Assembly: GCF_017358165.1 (NCBI RefSeq)
Contig: NZ_CP071446.1
Coordinates: 682,001 to 746,000 of the forward strand
DNA length: 64,000 nt
Source: Thermosipho ferrireducens
Lineage (GTDB): Bacteria; Thermotogota; Thermotogae; Thermotogales; Fervidobacteriaceae
Reading direction: 5' to 3'
Positions 35,232 to 43,648 of this stretch are shown here, piece after piece. The translations under genes and the position numbers were made by a program. The notes under the pieces were generated by a model. The model was not told where the DNA came from. It searched no databases and saw only the letters and a program-made list of their open reading frames with translations. Position 1 is the first letter of the stretch. The number at the start of each line of letters is the position of its first letter.

Positions 35232-36532
35232 AAGTTCATTTTCTGGGAATTGGCGGAATTGGCATGAGCGCTCAGGCTTTACATGAACATTTTACAGGGA
35301 ATTACGTAACAGGTACTGATTTATACAATTCTGAAAGGGTACAATATTTAAAAAGCAAAGGTATAGTTGTATATAATTCGCATAATGAGAAAAACGTCTG
35401 GGATGCAGATCTGGTAGTTGTTACTCCTGCAATTTCTGAAGAAAATCCTGAATTATTTGAAGCTCGGAAAAGGAAAATAGATATAATTTCGCGAATGGAA
35501 CATCATGTGAGGATAATTAAAAAATATACAAAGTTTGGTGTTACCGGTACTGATGGTAAGACAACAACAACTTCTATGTTAGCACATGCATTAATAAAAT
35601 TAGAAGAAGACCCTACGGTTTTTCTTGGTTCAGTGCATTCAGAGCTGGAACATGGTAATTATCGCAAAGGAGGGCAAAAATGCGTATTTGAACTTGATGA
35701 AAGTCAACCAGGGTTTGAAAAATATAAATCTGAGTATTTAATAATCACAAATATCAGAGGAGATCATATAGAAAATTATAAAAGTTATAAACATTATTTG
35801 TCTTCATTTGAAGAGGCCAGGAAAAACTCTGAAATATGTGTGACCAATGCAGACGAGGAAATAATAAAGGGAGATATCAGTTTTGGAATTAACAGAGGAG
35901 TTTTCAAAGTTATATCAATCAATCCGGATGGGAATAAGCAAAAAGTAAATATTTCAACTCCTCAGGGAGAAAAAAAGTTTCTTTTATCGGTGCCTGGAAC
36001 GCATAATGCTGTTAACGCTTTGGCAGTTATTGCACTTTTGTATAAATTAGGATATTCCATGGAAGATGTATTGTACCTGTTTGAGGATTATAGACTACCT
36101 GATAGAAGGTTTGAAATTTCTTTTGATGATGGCAAAATTACAGTTATTGATGATTACTCACACACACCTATTGAGGTTAAAAATCTTTTAAACACTGTCA
36201 GAGCGGTGTATAAAAATCGACGAATAGTTGTAGTATTTCAGCCCCACAGGTATACTCGATTAAAAAGAGATTGGAAAGCTTTTGCAGAGGTGCTTTCAGT
36301 GGCAGATGAGGTTTATGTTACAGAAGTATACGGGGCTTTCGAAAAGGAAGATGGGATAAGCGCTGAAAATATTGCTAAATTAATTTCCAATTCCCATTTT
36401 GTTTCTGAAAAGGATGAAATTTTAGAACTTATAGAACCGAAACCTGCTGTATATCTTTTTGTTGGAGCAGGAGATATAGTTGAGGTTTCGAATAGATTTA
36501 GAAATAAATTGAAAGAAACTGTTAATAAGTAG
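35228..36532 (+). CDS. murC: UDP-N-acetylmuramate-L-alanine ligase
   Basis: A 434-residue Mur ligase: the N-terminal GIGGIGMSAQALHEHF dinucleotide-like motif, ATP loop GVTGTDGKTTTTSMLAHAL, ELDESQPGFEKY, the VPGTHNAVNALAVIALL region, DDYSHTPIEVKNLL, and C-terminal QPHRYTRLKRDWKAFAEVLSVADEVYVTEVYGAFE. These fit MurC, which adds the first peptide residue to UDP-MurNAc. The HxTP variant (normally HHP) in the DDY motif is slightly unusual. GTG start, overlapping murG by four bases; 14 bp separate it from smc. Confidence 0.92.
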   Translation: MKVHFLGIGGIGMSAQALHEHFTGNYVTGTDLYNSERVQYLKSKGIVVYNSHNEKNVWDADLVVVTPAISEENPELFEARKRKIDIISRMEHHVRIIKKYTKFGVTGTDGKTTTTSMLAHALIKLEEDPTVFLGSVHSELEHGNYRKGGQKCVFELDESQPGFEKYKSEYLIITNIRGDHIENYKSYKHYLSSFEEARKNSEICVTNADEEIIKGDISFGINRGVFKVISINPDGNKQKVNISTPQGEKKFLLSVPGTHNAVNALAVIALLYKLGYSMEDVLYLFEDYRLPDRRFEISFDDGKITVIDDYSHTPIEVKNLLNTVRAVYKNRRIVVVFQPHRYTRLKRDWKAFAEVLSVADEVYVTEVYGAFEKEDGISAENIAKLISNSHFVSEKDEILELIEPKPAVYLFVGAGDIVEVSNRFRNKLKETVNK

Positions 36533-36546
36533 CAGGGGGGATTGCG

Positions 36547-39500
36547 CTGAGCTTAAAACTTCAAGAAATTTATCTGAAAGGTTTTAAATCTTTTGCACAC
36601 CCTACAAGAATTCCTATATCGCCAAGAATATCTGTTATTGTTGGACCAAACGGTTCGGGAAAGTCGAACATTGTGGATGCCCTACGATGGGTTTTTGGCG
36701 AACAATCAATGAAAGAATTACGGGCTGAAGAAAGAAGTGATGTAATATTTTCCGGTAGTGAAAAAACAAGGCCATCACAAAATGCGTTTGTTGAACTTAC
36801 ATTTTCTTTGAACGGTGAAATAGTAAGAATTGCCAGAGAAATTACGAGAAATGGTAAAAGTGGTTATTTTCTGAACGGTGATCAGGTACGATTAAAAGAT
36901 ATAAAAAATTTCATAAATAGTACAGAAAAGGGAATGTATTCAATTATAAGTCAGGGACAGATAGATAAGATAGTTACTTCCAGTGCAGAAGACTTGAGAA
37001 AATTAATTGAAGAAGCAGCGGGGACGGCTGTGTATCGTGACAGAAAAAAAGAAGCTTTAACAAGGCTTGCAGCTACAGAAGCAAATCTTGAGAGAATAAA
37101 GGATATACTCTTTGAGGTTGAAAAAAACAAAAAGTCTTTATATTTAAAAGCTAAAAAAGCTGAAAGATATAAAGAATATAGTGAAAAACTTAGCCAGGTA
37201 AAGGCCCGATATTTTAGTGGAGTTTATACTCACGAAAAGCGGCTGTTGGATAGTCTTAGCGAGCAAAGAGAAGAGCTTAAAGGGAACCTGAAAGCAACTT
37301 TAAAAGAGTTAGCAGGTATTGAAAGTAAATGGTCTGTACTTCGGGAAGAATTTAATGAAATAGATAAAGAAATGGAAAGTTTTACGGGGCTTCTTGAAGA
37401 TCACAAAAAAAGACAGATGCAACTTTTAGAATTAAGGGAAACTTTTACTCAAAAATTAAACAGGTACGAGAGCAATTATGTGGAGATTGTAACAAAAATA
37501 GACAGTTTTAAAGAGGAGACCAGGCGTCTTAAAACACGTGAAGAAGAAGTTTTGATGATAGAAAAATCTTTGAACAAAGAAATAGAAGAAAAGGAAAAAG
37601 TACTTTTGGAGCTTGAAGAAAAGAGAGAAGCTTTAATGTCAAATTATTCTCAAAGAGAGATGGAATTGTTAAAGAAGAAACAGGAATACGATGGCTATGA
37701 AAAACAGTTGCATAAGATTCAAACAGAAAAACAACATCTGGCAGATCTCCAGGTGGATCTGGAAAAAAGATTAAAGATGATAACTGAACAATTTATTTCT
37801 AAAAAAACACGTTTAGAGGACCTTGAAGATGAGATAGAAGAACTTTCAAAAAGCGTTTCAAAATTTGATGAAAGCGCAAAGAAATTATTAGATGAACTGA
37901 ACGAAATAAAAAATAATATGGAAAAATTAACCAGTGAACGAGAAAATATAAAAGAAGAATTGGAAGAGTTGTTTCATAGGAAGAGAGAAATTAGTTCAGA
38001 AGTCCAGATTTTGCAAAAGCAAATAGATGATTATCAGGGATTTTCACACGCTGTAAAAAAAGTTTTCGAAAATAAGGAAAAATTTGAAGGAATAGTAGAT
38101 GTTGTAGCAAATATTATCGAAGTAGAGCCACAGTATACAGAGGCAATTGAAGCATTGTTAGGAGGAGTTCTTCAGCATATAGTTGTCGATACAGCAGAAC
38201 ATGCCAAAAAAATAATAGAATTTGCAAAAAGAACAAAAATAGGACGATTAACACTTATTCCTCTCGACTTGATAGAGGAACCCGGGCAGAATCAACATTT
38301 TGACTTTACAAAGGATACTCAAGGCGTTATAGGTATGGCCAGAGAACTTATAAAGATTAACAGAGATAAAAAGGGACTTGAAAAGCTTCCAGGTTATCTT
38401 TTTGGTGGTGATATTGTTGTCAAAGATATTGATACTGCTATTTTTGTAAAGAAGGAAAGGAAAATTTGGGGAAGGATAGCTACTCTTGATGGAGAAATAG
38501 TAAGTGTTAAAGGTTCAATGACCGGTGGGAAGAGTTCCAGTAACTATTCCTTGCTTTCGAGGAAGCAAAAAATACAAAAACTGGAAGAGGAATTGAATCG
38601 TCTATTAAATAAAGAGGAAAAATTACAGGAAACTTTTGAAAACATTAAGAAAGAAATAGAAGAATTAAGGAACTATTCAGAAGTTGTGAGTAAAGAATTG
38701 ATAAATTTAAATAGTCAGAGTGCTTCCAGCAAAAGAATGCTACAGGAATTGGTAAAAACTCGTGATGAAATATTAAAAGAAGTTGAATCTCTTGAGAAGT
38801 TAAAAGTAGAATATACTCAAAAGTTTGAGGGAATAAATGCAAGGTATGATATAATTGAAAAGAGTATAAAAGAGTATATGGGAAAAATCAATAGTTTAAA
38901 ATCTATGCTGGATGATTATAGTAAGGAAATTCTTGAAGAAAAGGAAAAGTTGGACGAGCTAAACTCACGGATAACAGATGTTAAAATGGATTTAACAAAT
39001 CTAATGGAGCGGCGGATTCAGTATGACTCTGAAATAAAAAGAATTCATCTTAGGTATAAAGAAATTGAAACTGAATTGGGAGAACTTTTGCGTGAAAAAG
39101 GTAATGTAGAATCTGAAATGGAAAATTTAAAACAAATTCTTCAGGAGAATGAAAAAGAAATAGAGGCTTTAAAACGTGAAACTGAAGAATTGTTTGAAAG
39201 TATGAAATATAGAAAAAGTGGAAAAGAACAAAAATTTCAGGAAGTAAAAAAGTTGGAAGAAAAAATGGAAGAGCTAAGAAACAAAGTAGAGAAGGTTAGA
39301 GAAAAATTACATAAAATAGATTTGAAAATTCAGGAAAAAGAAATAAAAATAAGCGGTATTCCAGAAGAATTCAGAAATGAGATAATAGTTAAGGAAAATG
39401 AACTTGATGAGTTAAAAACGCAAATAGAAGAACTGGAAAACAAAATAAAGTATTTAGGTTCTGTTGATTTAGAAGCTGAAGAAGAATATAAAAGAGTTGA

Positions 39501-40047
39501 GAAAGAGTATAATGATTTGTATTTGCAGAAAGAAGATCTTGAAAGTGCCCGAAAAAAACTTATAGATCTTATAGAAAAAACAGATGAGGAAGCCCGAAAA
39601 GTTTTTATGGGAACTTTTAATGTTGTAAATGGTGCGTTTAAAAGATATGTAGAGCAGTTGTTTTACGGCGGGACAGGAATTATGCGCTTAACTGATGAAG
39701 CCAATGTTCTGGATTCAGGAGTGGAAATAGTTATTACAAAAGCCGGTCGACGAGCACAAAAACTGCAGCTTTTATCCGGTGGAGAAAAAGCGTTGGTAGG
39801 GCTTGCGTTATTAATGGCTCTTCTTGAAGCTCAGCCAAGTGCGTTTTATGTCCTGGATGAGGTTGACGCTCCATTAGATGAGTACAATGCTGAAAAATTT
39901 AGAAGACTTCTTGAAAATTCAAGAGCGCAATTTATAATTGTAACGCATAATAAAATAGTTATGGAAGCGGCGGATGTTCTTCATGGAGTTACCATGGTGG
40001 ACGGTGTATCTACCATAGTTCCTGTGAGAATGGAGGAGGTAGTATGA
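36547..40047 (+). CDS. smc: Chromosome segregation protein SMC
   Basis: The full protein is 1166 residues and starts at a CTG (36547) six bases after AGGGGGG. No ATG, GTG or TTG is available in frame until the GTG at 36673, which lies after the Walker A loop and cannot be the start. The N-terminus reads LSLKLQEIYLKGFKSFAHPT, then GPNGSGKSNIVDALRWVFGE. Two long coiled coils flank a hinge (about 510-640, including GVLQHIVVDTAEHAK and SMTGG). The C-terminus has the signature LLSGGEKALVGLALL and Walker B FYVLDEVDAPLD. SMC organises chromosomes with ScpA/ScpB, which are not in the window. Confidence 0.95.
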   Translation: MSLKLQEIYLKGFKSFAHPTRIPISPRISVIVGPNGSGKSNIVDALRWVFGEQSMKELRAEERSDVIFSGSEKTRPSQNAFVELTFSLNGEIVRIAREITRNGKSGYFLNGDQVRLKDIKNFINSTEKGMYSIISQGQIDKIVTSSAEDLRKLIEEAAGTAVYRDRKKEALTRLAATEANLERIKDILFEVEKNKKSLYLKAKKAERYKEYSEKLSQVKARYFSGVYTHEKRLLDSLSEQREELKGNLKATLKELAGIESKWSVLREEFNEIDKEMESFTGLLEDHKKRQMQLLELRETFTQKLNRYESNYVEIVTKIDSFKEETRRLKTREEEVLMIEKSLNKEIEEKEKVLLELEEKREALMSNYSQREMELLKKKQEYDGYEKQLHKIQTEKQHLADLQVDLEKRLKMITEQFISKKTRLEDLEDEIEELSKSVSKFDESAKKLLDELNEIKNNMEKLTSERENIKEELEELFHRKREISSEVQILQKQIDDYQGFSHAVKKVFENKEKFEGIVDVVANIIEVEPQYTEAIEALLGGVLQHIVVDTAEHAKKIIEFAKRTKIGRLTLIPLDLIEEPGQNQHFDFTKDTQGVIGMARELIKINRDKKGLEKLPGYLFGGDIVVKDIDTAIFVKKERKIWGRIATLDGEIVSVKGSMTGGKSSSNYSLLSRKQKIQKLEEELNRLLNKEEKLQETFENIKKEIEELRNYSEVVSKELINLNSQSASSKRMLQELVKTRDEILKEVESLEKLKVEYTQKFEGINARYDIIEKSIKEYMGKINSLKSMLDDYSKEILEEKEKLDELNSRITDVKMDLTNLMERRIQYDSEIKRIHLRYKEIETELGELLREKGNVESEMENLKQILQENEKEIEALKRETEELFESMKYRKSGKEQKFQEVKKLEEKMEELRNKVEKVREKLHKIDLKIQEKEIKISGIPEEFRNEIIVKENELDELKTQIEELENKIKYLGSVDLEAEEEYKRVEKEYNDLYLQKEDLESARKKLIDLIEKTDEEARKVFMGTFNVVNGAFKRYVEQLFYGGTGIMRLTDEANVLDSGVEIVITKAGRRAQKLQLLSGGEKALVGLALLMALLEAQPSAFYVLDEVDAPLDEYNAEKFRRLLENSRAQFIIVTHNKIVMEAADVLHGVTMVDGVSTIVPVRMEEVV

Positions 40048-41279
40048 GGCATCTATTCTTTCTTCAACAATTTTTCGAAAGGTTACCAGCACCTGCTTTT
40101 ATAAAAGATAACAAATTTAGATTGGTGTGGGTTAACAAAGAGTGGAAGAAAGTGTTTGGGCTTGATGACAGGAAAGTTATAGGAAAAACTATTTCTGAAA
40201 TATTTGGAGACGGAGAATATGAAAAACAGGACAAAAGTATTGTGCGAAGTAAAAAACCTTTTACTTACGAAACAGACATTGGGTCAAAACATTATAGGGT
40301 AATAAAAATTCCTATAAGGCTTGGTGATGGAACGTATGGAGTTGCAGGCGTGGCCTTTGACATTACCGATAAGCATATTGGAGAGATATTGTTAAAAACT
40401 AATGTTAAACTCTCAACTTTGTTGAATGAGGCTTTTGAAGAAGTTCCAGAAGATAAGGATATACTTATCGAATATTTTTTTGATAAAGTTTATGAAACAA
40501 CAAATATTGGGCCATGGGCTTTGATAAAAGGCGAAGATGTTTTAAAAACTTATCTTCCAGAAAAAGTATGTGAAAGGGCAAAGTCAAAAGAAGGTATTAA
40601 AGAATTTTCAGTAGATGGTGAAAAATGGCTTGTAGTTCCAATAGAAAATTACAAAATAGTTTTTAAAAGTAGTCCTTTGAGATTAAAAATAATGAATCAA
40701 CTGGCGCCTATTCTGGTTCCAAAGATAGAGGTAGCGTTGCAGAAAATAGAAATAGAATCAAAGAAACAAAACTATTATAGAGCACTTGAAAAAATGGTAG
40801 AAACAGTTGTAGAATGGAACAACAAAGGAAGTTTGCAGGATTTCATGCAAAAAGCACTTGAAAAAATAGTTGAAATTATTCCAGAAGCTGAAAAGGGGAG
40901 TGTATGGTTGTATTCTGAAAACACTTATGATTGCATAGCTGAGATTGGATATCCCGGAGCAACACAGCTGAAGTTTGCCGCTGAGAAAACGGCCTATGGG
41001 CAGAAAATAACGGAAATGATAGAAGAAGGATACAAAGTTTTTGAAATTGAAAGAGCTTATGAGTTTGTTAAAAAGAGCGAACTCTCGGAGATACTTGGGA
41101 ACTATGGAATGTTTAGTGAAAGTTTTATTCCTCTTATAGGAGTATTTCATCTGGATAACCAGATTATTGGCAATATTTCCATTGATAATTTTAATGGAAT
41201 ACATTTCTCAGAAGAAAGCAAAAAATTACTTGGGTATTACGTAGATTTGTTAACCACTTTTTTGAAAAAAGGTAGTTGA
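40044..41279 (+). CDS. PAS and GAF-like sensory protein without an output domain
   Basis: A 411-residue protein. Residues about 5-115 form a PAS domain (PAFIKDNKFRLVWVNKEWKKVFGLDDRKVIGKTISEIF, ending DGTYGVAGVAFDITDKH). The C-terminal half has GAF-like character (LQDFMQKALEKIVEIIPEAEKGSVWLYS, IPLIGVFHLDNQIIGNISIDNF). No kinase, GGDEF, HD or helix-turn-helix domain follows, so it must act through a partner. It overlaps the smc stop by four bases (GGAGGAGGTAGTATGA) and is translationally coupled to it. The signal sensed and the partner are unknown. Confidence 0.8.
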   Translation: MRHLFFLQQFFERLPAPAFIKDNKFRLVWVNKEWKKVFGLDDRKVIGKTISEIFGDGEYEKQDKSIVRSKKPFTYETDIGSKHYRVIKIPIRLGDGTYGVAGVAFDITDKHIGEILLKTNVKLSTLLNEAFEEVPEDKDILIEYFFDKVYETTNIGPWALIKGEDVLKTYLPEKVCERAKSKEGIKEFSVDGEKWLVVPIENYKIVFKSSPLRLKIMNQLAPILVPKIEVALQKIEIESKKQNYYRALEKMVETVVEWNNKGSLQDFMQKALEKIVEIIPEAEKGSVWLYSENTYDCIAEIGYPGATQLKFAAEKTAYGQKITEMIEEGYKVFEIERAYEFVKKSELSEILGNYGMFSESFIPLIGVFHLDNQIIGNISIDNFNGIHFSEESKKLLGYYVDLLTTFLKKGS

Positions 41280-41292
41280 AGGGAAAGATGAT

Positions 41293-41742
41293 ATGCGTTT
41301 TAGACTCCAAAAGTTACTTGATCTGGCATCAAAAGAGGAAGAACTTTTGAAAAATGAACTTTTCAGAATAAGGCAGGAAAAAAGTGCAATTTTTGAAAAT
41401 ATAGAGAAGACCCAACAATACATTTATAAAATAAAAGAAGAAATATCTTCTGCTGAAACAACAGGGCAGGAGTTACAGTTTAAAATTGCCATAATTTCTC
41501 AGGGGGAAAATTATTTGAATAGTCTGTGGAATAAGTTTTATGAAATGGAAAAAAAAGAGCAGGAAATACTTGATGAGTATTTAGAAAAAAGGAAGCAAAG
41601 ATTAAGTCTGGAAAAATTGAAAGAAAGAAAAACAATGGAATATGTTACTGAATTAAATCGTAAAGAAATAAGAATTATAGATGAAATAGCTGAAAAGAAA
41701 TTTTTTAGAGAAAGAGGGGAAGGAACAAATGGTTATATATAA
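41293..41742 (+). CDS. FliJ-like coiled-coil protein
   Basis: A 149-residue protein that is almost entirely charged helix. It opens MRFRLQKLLDLASKEEELLKNELFRIRQEKSAIFE and ends KRKTMEYVTELNRKEIRIIDEIAEKKFF. The MRFRLQKLLDL opening, the length and the Glu/Lys-rich coiled coil match FliJ, the export chaperone-like stalk of the flagellar type III ATPase FliI. No fliI, fliH or other flagellar gene is adjacent, so the assignment rests on the sequence pattern alone. It overlaps the YdcF-like gene by 14 bp. Confidence 0.65.
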   Translation: MRFRLQKLLDLASKEEELLKNELFRIRQEKSAIFENIEKTQQYIYKIKEEISSAETTGQELQFKIAIISQGENYLNSLWNKFYEMEKKEQEILDEYLEKRKQRLSLEKLKERKTMEYVTELNRKEIRIIDEIAEKKFFRERGEGTNGYI

Positions 41743-42481
41743 AGCTTTGGGGGCGTTTTTTCAATTTCCTGGACTTATAATCTTGTTGTTTCTAACTTTA
41801 TATTTAATAAACATAAAAAAACGCCGAATTCGGCGCTTTTTTCTTTTATTGGTAGTTCTTTTTTATTTGACATCTACATCGTTTTTTGTTTATTTAGTTT
41901 CGAAAACACTAAAAATCGATTATGTTGATTATAAAGAATATCGACAATATGATTCTTTGGAAGGTTCAATTATAGTTATTTTAGGGGGAGGGATTATCTC
42001 TTACGATAATGAAATAGAAGTAGGAGCGCATACCTTAAAAAGAATAGTGAAAGGGTATGAAATTTATCGGGAAACCAACGCTCCGATTTTGGTTACAGGT
42101 GGTGTTATAAGTAAAGGTATACCAGAAAGTCATGTTATGAAAGAACAGTTAATAAAGTTTGGAGTACCAGCCGATAAGATAATAGTTGAGGACAAGGCAC
42201 GTAACACTTTTGAAAATGCGAAATTTTCCGAAGATTACCTTAAAAATTTTGATACAATATATTTAGTGACTTCTTTTTTGCACATGAAAAGAAGTTTAAT
42301 GCAATTTTCAAAAGCGTTAAAAGATAAAAGATTATTACCAGTTGTTTGTGATTTTCCCATAGATTTTAGGGGAAATTATCTGGATTTTCTTCCAAGTTCT
42401 CAGGCTTTTTATTCATTTTCACTTATAACTCATGAATGGATCGGACTTGTTGCATATTCCTTGGGAATAGTGGGAGGATGA
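41729..42481 (+). CDS. YdcF/SanA-like DUF218 membrane protein
   Basis: A 250-residue protein with two N-terminal membrane segments (about 8-27 and 36-58) and a DUF218 domain: IIVILGGGIISYDNEIEVGAHTLKRIVKGYEIY, NAPILVTGGVISKGIPESHVMKEQLIKFGVPADKIIVEDKARNTFENAKF, YLVTSFLHMKRSLMQFSKAL. DUF218 proteins (SanA, YdcF, ElyC) act in envelope integrity and peptidoglycan precursor handling. The companions murG and murC upstream fit that. A terminator-like palindrome sits in the codons between the two membrane segments. Its stop overlaps the start region of the small protein that follows. Confidence 0.85.
   Translation: MVIYKALGAFFQFPGLIILLFLTLYLINIKKRRIRRFFLLLVVLFYLTSTSFFVYLVSKTLKIDYVDYKEYRQYDSLEGSIIVILGGGIISYDNEIEVGAHTLKRIVKGYEIYRETNAPILVTGGVISKGIPESHVMKEQLIKFGVPADKIIVEDKARNTFENAKFSEDYLKNFDTIYLVTSFLHMKRSLMQFSKALKDKRLLPVVCDFPIDFRGNYLDFLPSSQAFYSFSLITHEWIGLVAYSLGIVGG
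41815..41842. other. Terminator-like palindrome inside the YdcF-like coding region
   Basis: A run of six A's leads into the perfect palindrome CGCCGAATTCGGCG (41822-41835), followed by C and then TTTTTT (41837-41842). This has the form of a bidirectional intrinsic terminator, with a 5-bp GC stem extended by A:T pairs, 90 bp inside the gene. It encodes the basic loop NIKKRRIRRFF between the membrane segments. Confidence 0.7.
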
Positions 42482-42600
42482 AATTGAGAAAAAGAAAAGG
42501 TTTTGTTATGTGGTTTGTTCTTGCGGTTTTTCTTGTGTGCGTTTATATTCTTTCAAAAATATGGTATATACTCATGATAAGGATTAAAGGTAATCCATAA
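42478..42600 (+). CDS. Small single-span membrane protein
   Basis: A 40-residue frame: MKLRKRKGFVMWFVLAVFLVC followed by VYILSKIWYILMIRIKGNP. The ATG overlaps the stop of the YdcF-like gene (ATGA). A TTG two codons later is six bases after GGGAGG and may be the true start (38 residues, 42484). A basic N-terminus precedes one hydrophobic helix (about 9-34) and a short basic tail, so it would be an inner-membrane peptide with its N-terminus in the cytoplasm. It lies between YdcF-like and rhomboid genes on the same strand with a 26-bp gap. No family recognised. Confidence 0.6.
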   Translation: MKLRKRKGFVMWFVLAVFLVCVYILSKIWYILMIRIKGNP

Positions 42601-42626
42601 TTTTTTGCTATCTGGGAGGTTAAAGA

Positions 42627-43328
42627 ATGTTTCCGTTGTATGATACAATCCCAAGTAGAAAGAAACCGTATATAACTTACGCTATAATAGTGGTAAATGT
42701 TCTCGTTTTTTTGTATGAATTATCTCTCAGGGGATATCAACTTGATCTGTTTTTTTATAATTACGGTGTAATACCTCTCAGATATACGTGGAAGATAGCA
42801 CCTTCTTTAAAATTAATGGCCTATTGGAGAGCTATTGAACCTTCCATTACTTCTGGATCCCTTGTGCCGCTAATTTCACATATGTTTATTCATGGTGGAT
42901 GGTCACATATAATAGGTAATATGTGGTTTTTATGGATTTTTGGAGATAATATAGAGGATCGTATGGGACATTTTAAATATTTTCTTTTTTATCTTTCCGG
43001 TGGAATTTTTGCGATGTTTTTTTACACACTTTTTAATCTTTATTCTCCTTATCCAATGATAGGTGCTTCTGGGGCAGTGTCTGCTGTTATGGGGGCTTAT
43101 TTTGTTCAGTTTTATTATTCAAAGATTGTGACGCTTGTGATATGGTTTATACCTTTTTTAATTGAAATTCCTGCGATTGTGTATTTATTTTTCTGGTTTC
43201 TATTTCAGGTTCTTAATGGAACTTTTTCCAATATAACAGGAAGCGGTGTGGCTTATTGGGCACATGTTGGGGGATTTATTTACGGAATGGTAATAGGCAG
43301 AATGGTTAGAAAAAGATACTATTGGTGA
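42627..43328 (+). CDS. Rhomboid-family intramembrane serine protease
   Basis: A 233-residue, six-helix membrane protein. Rhomboid signatures are complete: HMFIHGGWSHIIGNMWFLWIFGDNIEDRMG, the catalytic serine in GASGAVSAVMGAYF (about residue 151) and the partner histidine in YWAHVGGFIYGM (about 215). Such proteases cleave single-span membrane substrates. The preceding 38-40 residue membrane peptide is an obvious candidate to test as a partner, though this is speculation. GGGAGG precedes the ATG. Repeat cluster R5 begins within five bases of its stop. Confidence 0.92.
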   Translation: MFPLYDTIPSRKKPYITYAIIVVNVLVFLYELSLRGYQLDLFFYNYGVIPLRYTWKIAPSLKLMAYWRAIEPSITSGSLVPLISHMFIHGGWSHIIGNMWFLWIFGDNIEDRMGHFKYFLFYLSGGIFAMFFYTLFNLYSPYPMIGASGAVSAVMGAYFVQFYYSKIVTLVIWFIPFLIEIPAIVYLFFWFLFQVLNGTFSNITGSGVAYWAHVGGFIYGMVIGRMVRKRYYW

Positions 43329-43332
43329 CCAG

Positions 43333-43560
43333 GATTGGCGAGAGTTGGCAAGATTAGCGAGGTTAGTGAAAAAGAAGATCCTTCGACGCTGGCGCTCCTC
43401 AGGATGACAAAAAGACAGTGAGGTTAGCAAGGCTTGTCCTGAGCACGGAGTGCGAAGGATCTTGCAAGAATTAGCCCCCAACCTTGTCATTCCGAGGAAC
43501 GCAGTGACGAGGAATCTTATGATTAGCGAGTGTTGGCGAGGTTGGCGAGAGTTAGTAAGA
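43333..43560. repeat. Mosaic intergenic repeat cluster R5
   Basis: It starts five bases after the rhomboid stop codon. It contains GGCGAGAGTT-type units, GCTCCTCAGGATGACA, TGTCCTGAGCACGGAGTGCGAAGGATCTTGC, TGTCATTCCGAGGAACGCAG to GAGGAATCTTATGA, and further 9-10 bp units. The bases up to the asparaginase gene hold no other feature that I can identify. Confidence 0.86.
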
Positions 43561-43648
43561 TAAAAAATATAAAGTTTGTTAGATGAGTTTGAAATGAAAA
43601 GAATTGAAGAATCTATGGGACTGTTATTTTAGTGAGGGAGGAATAGGA

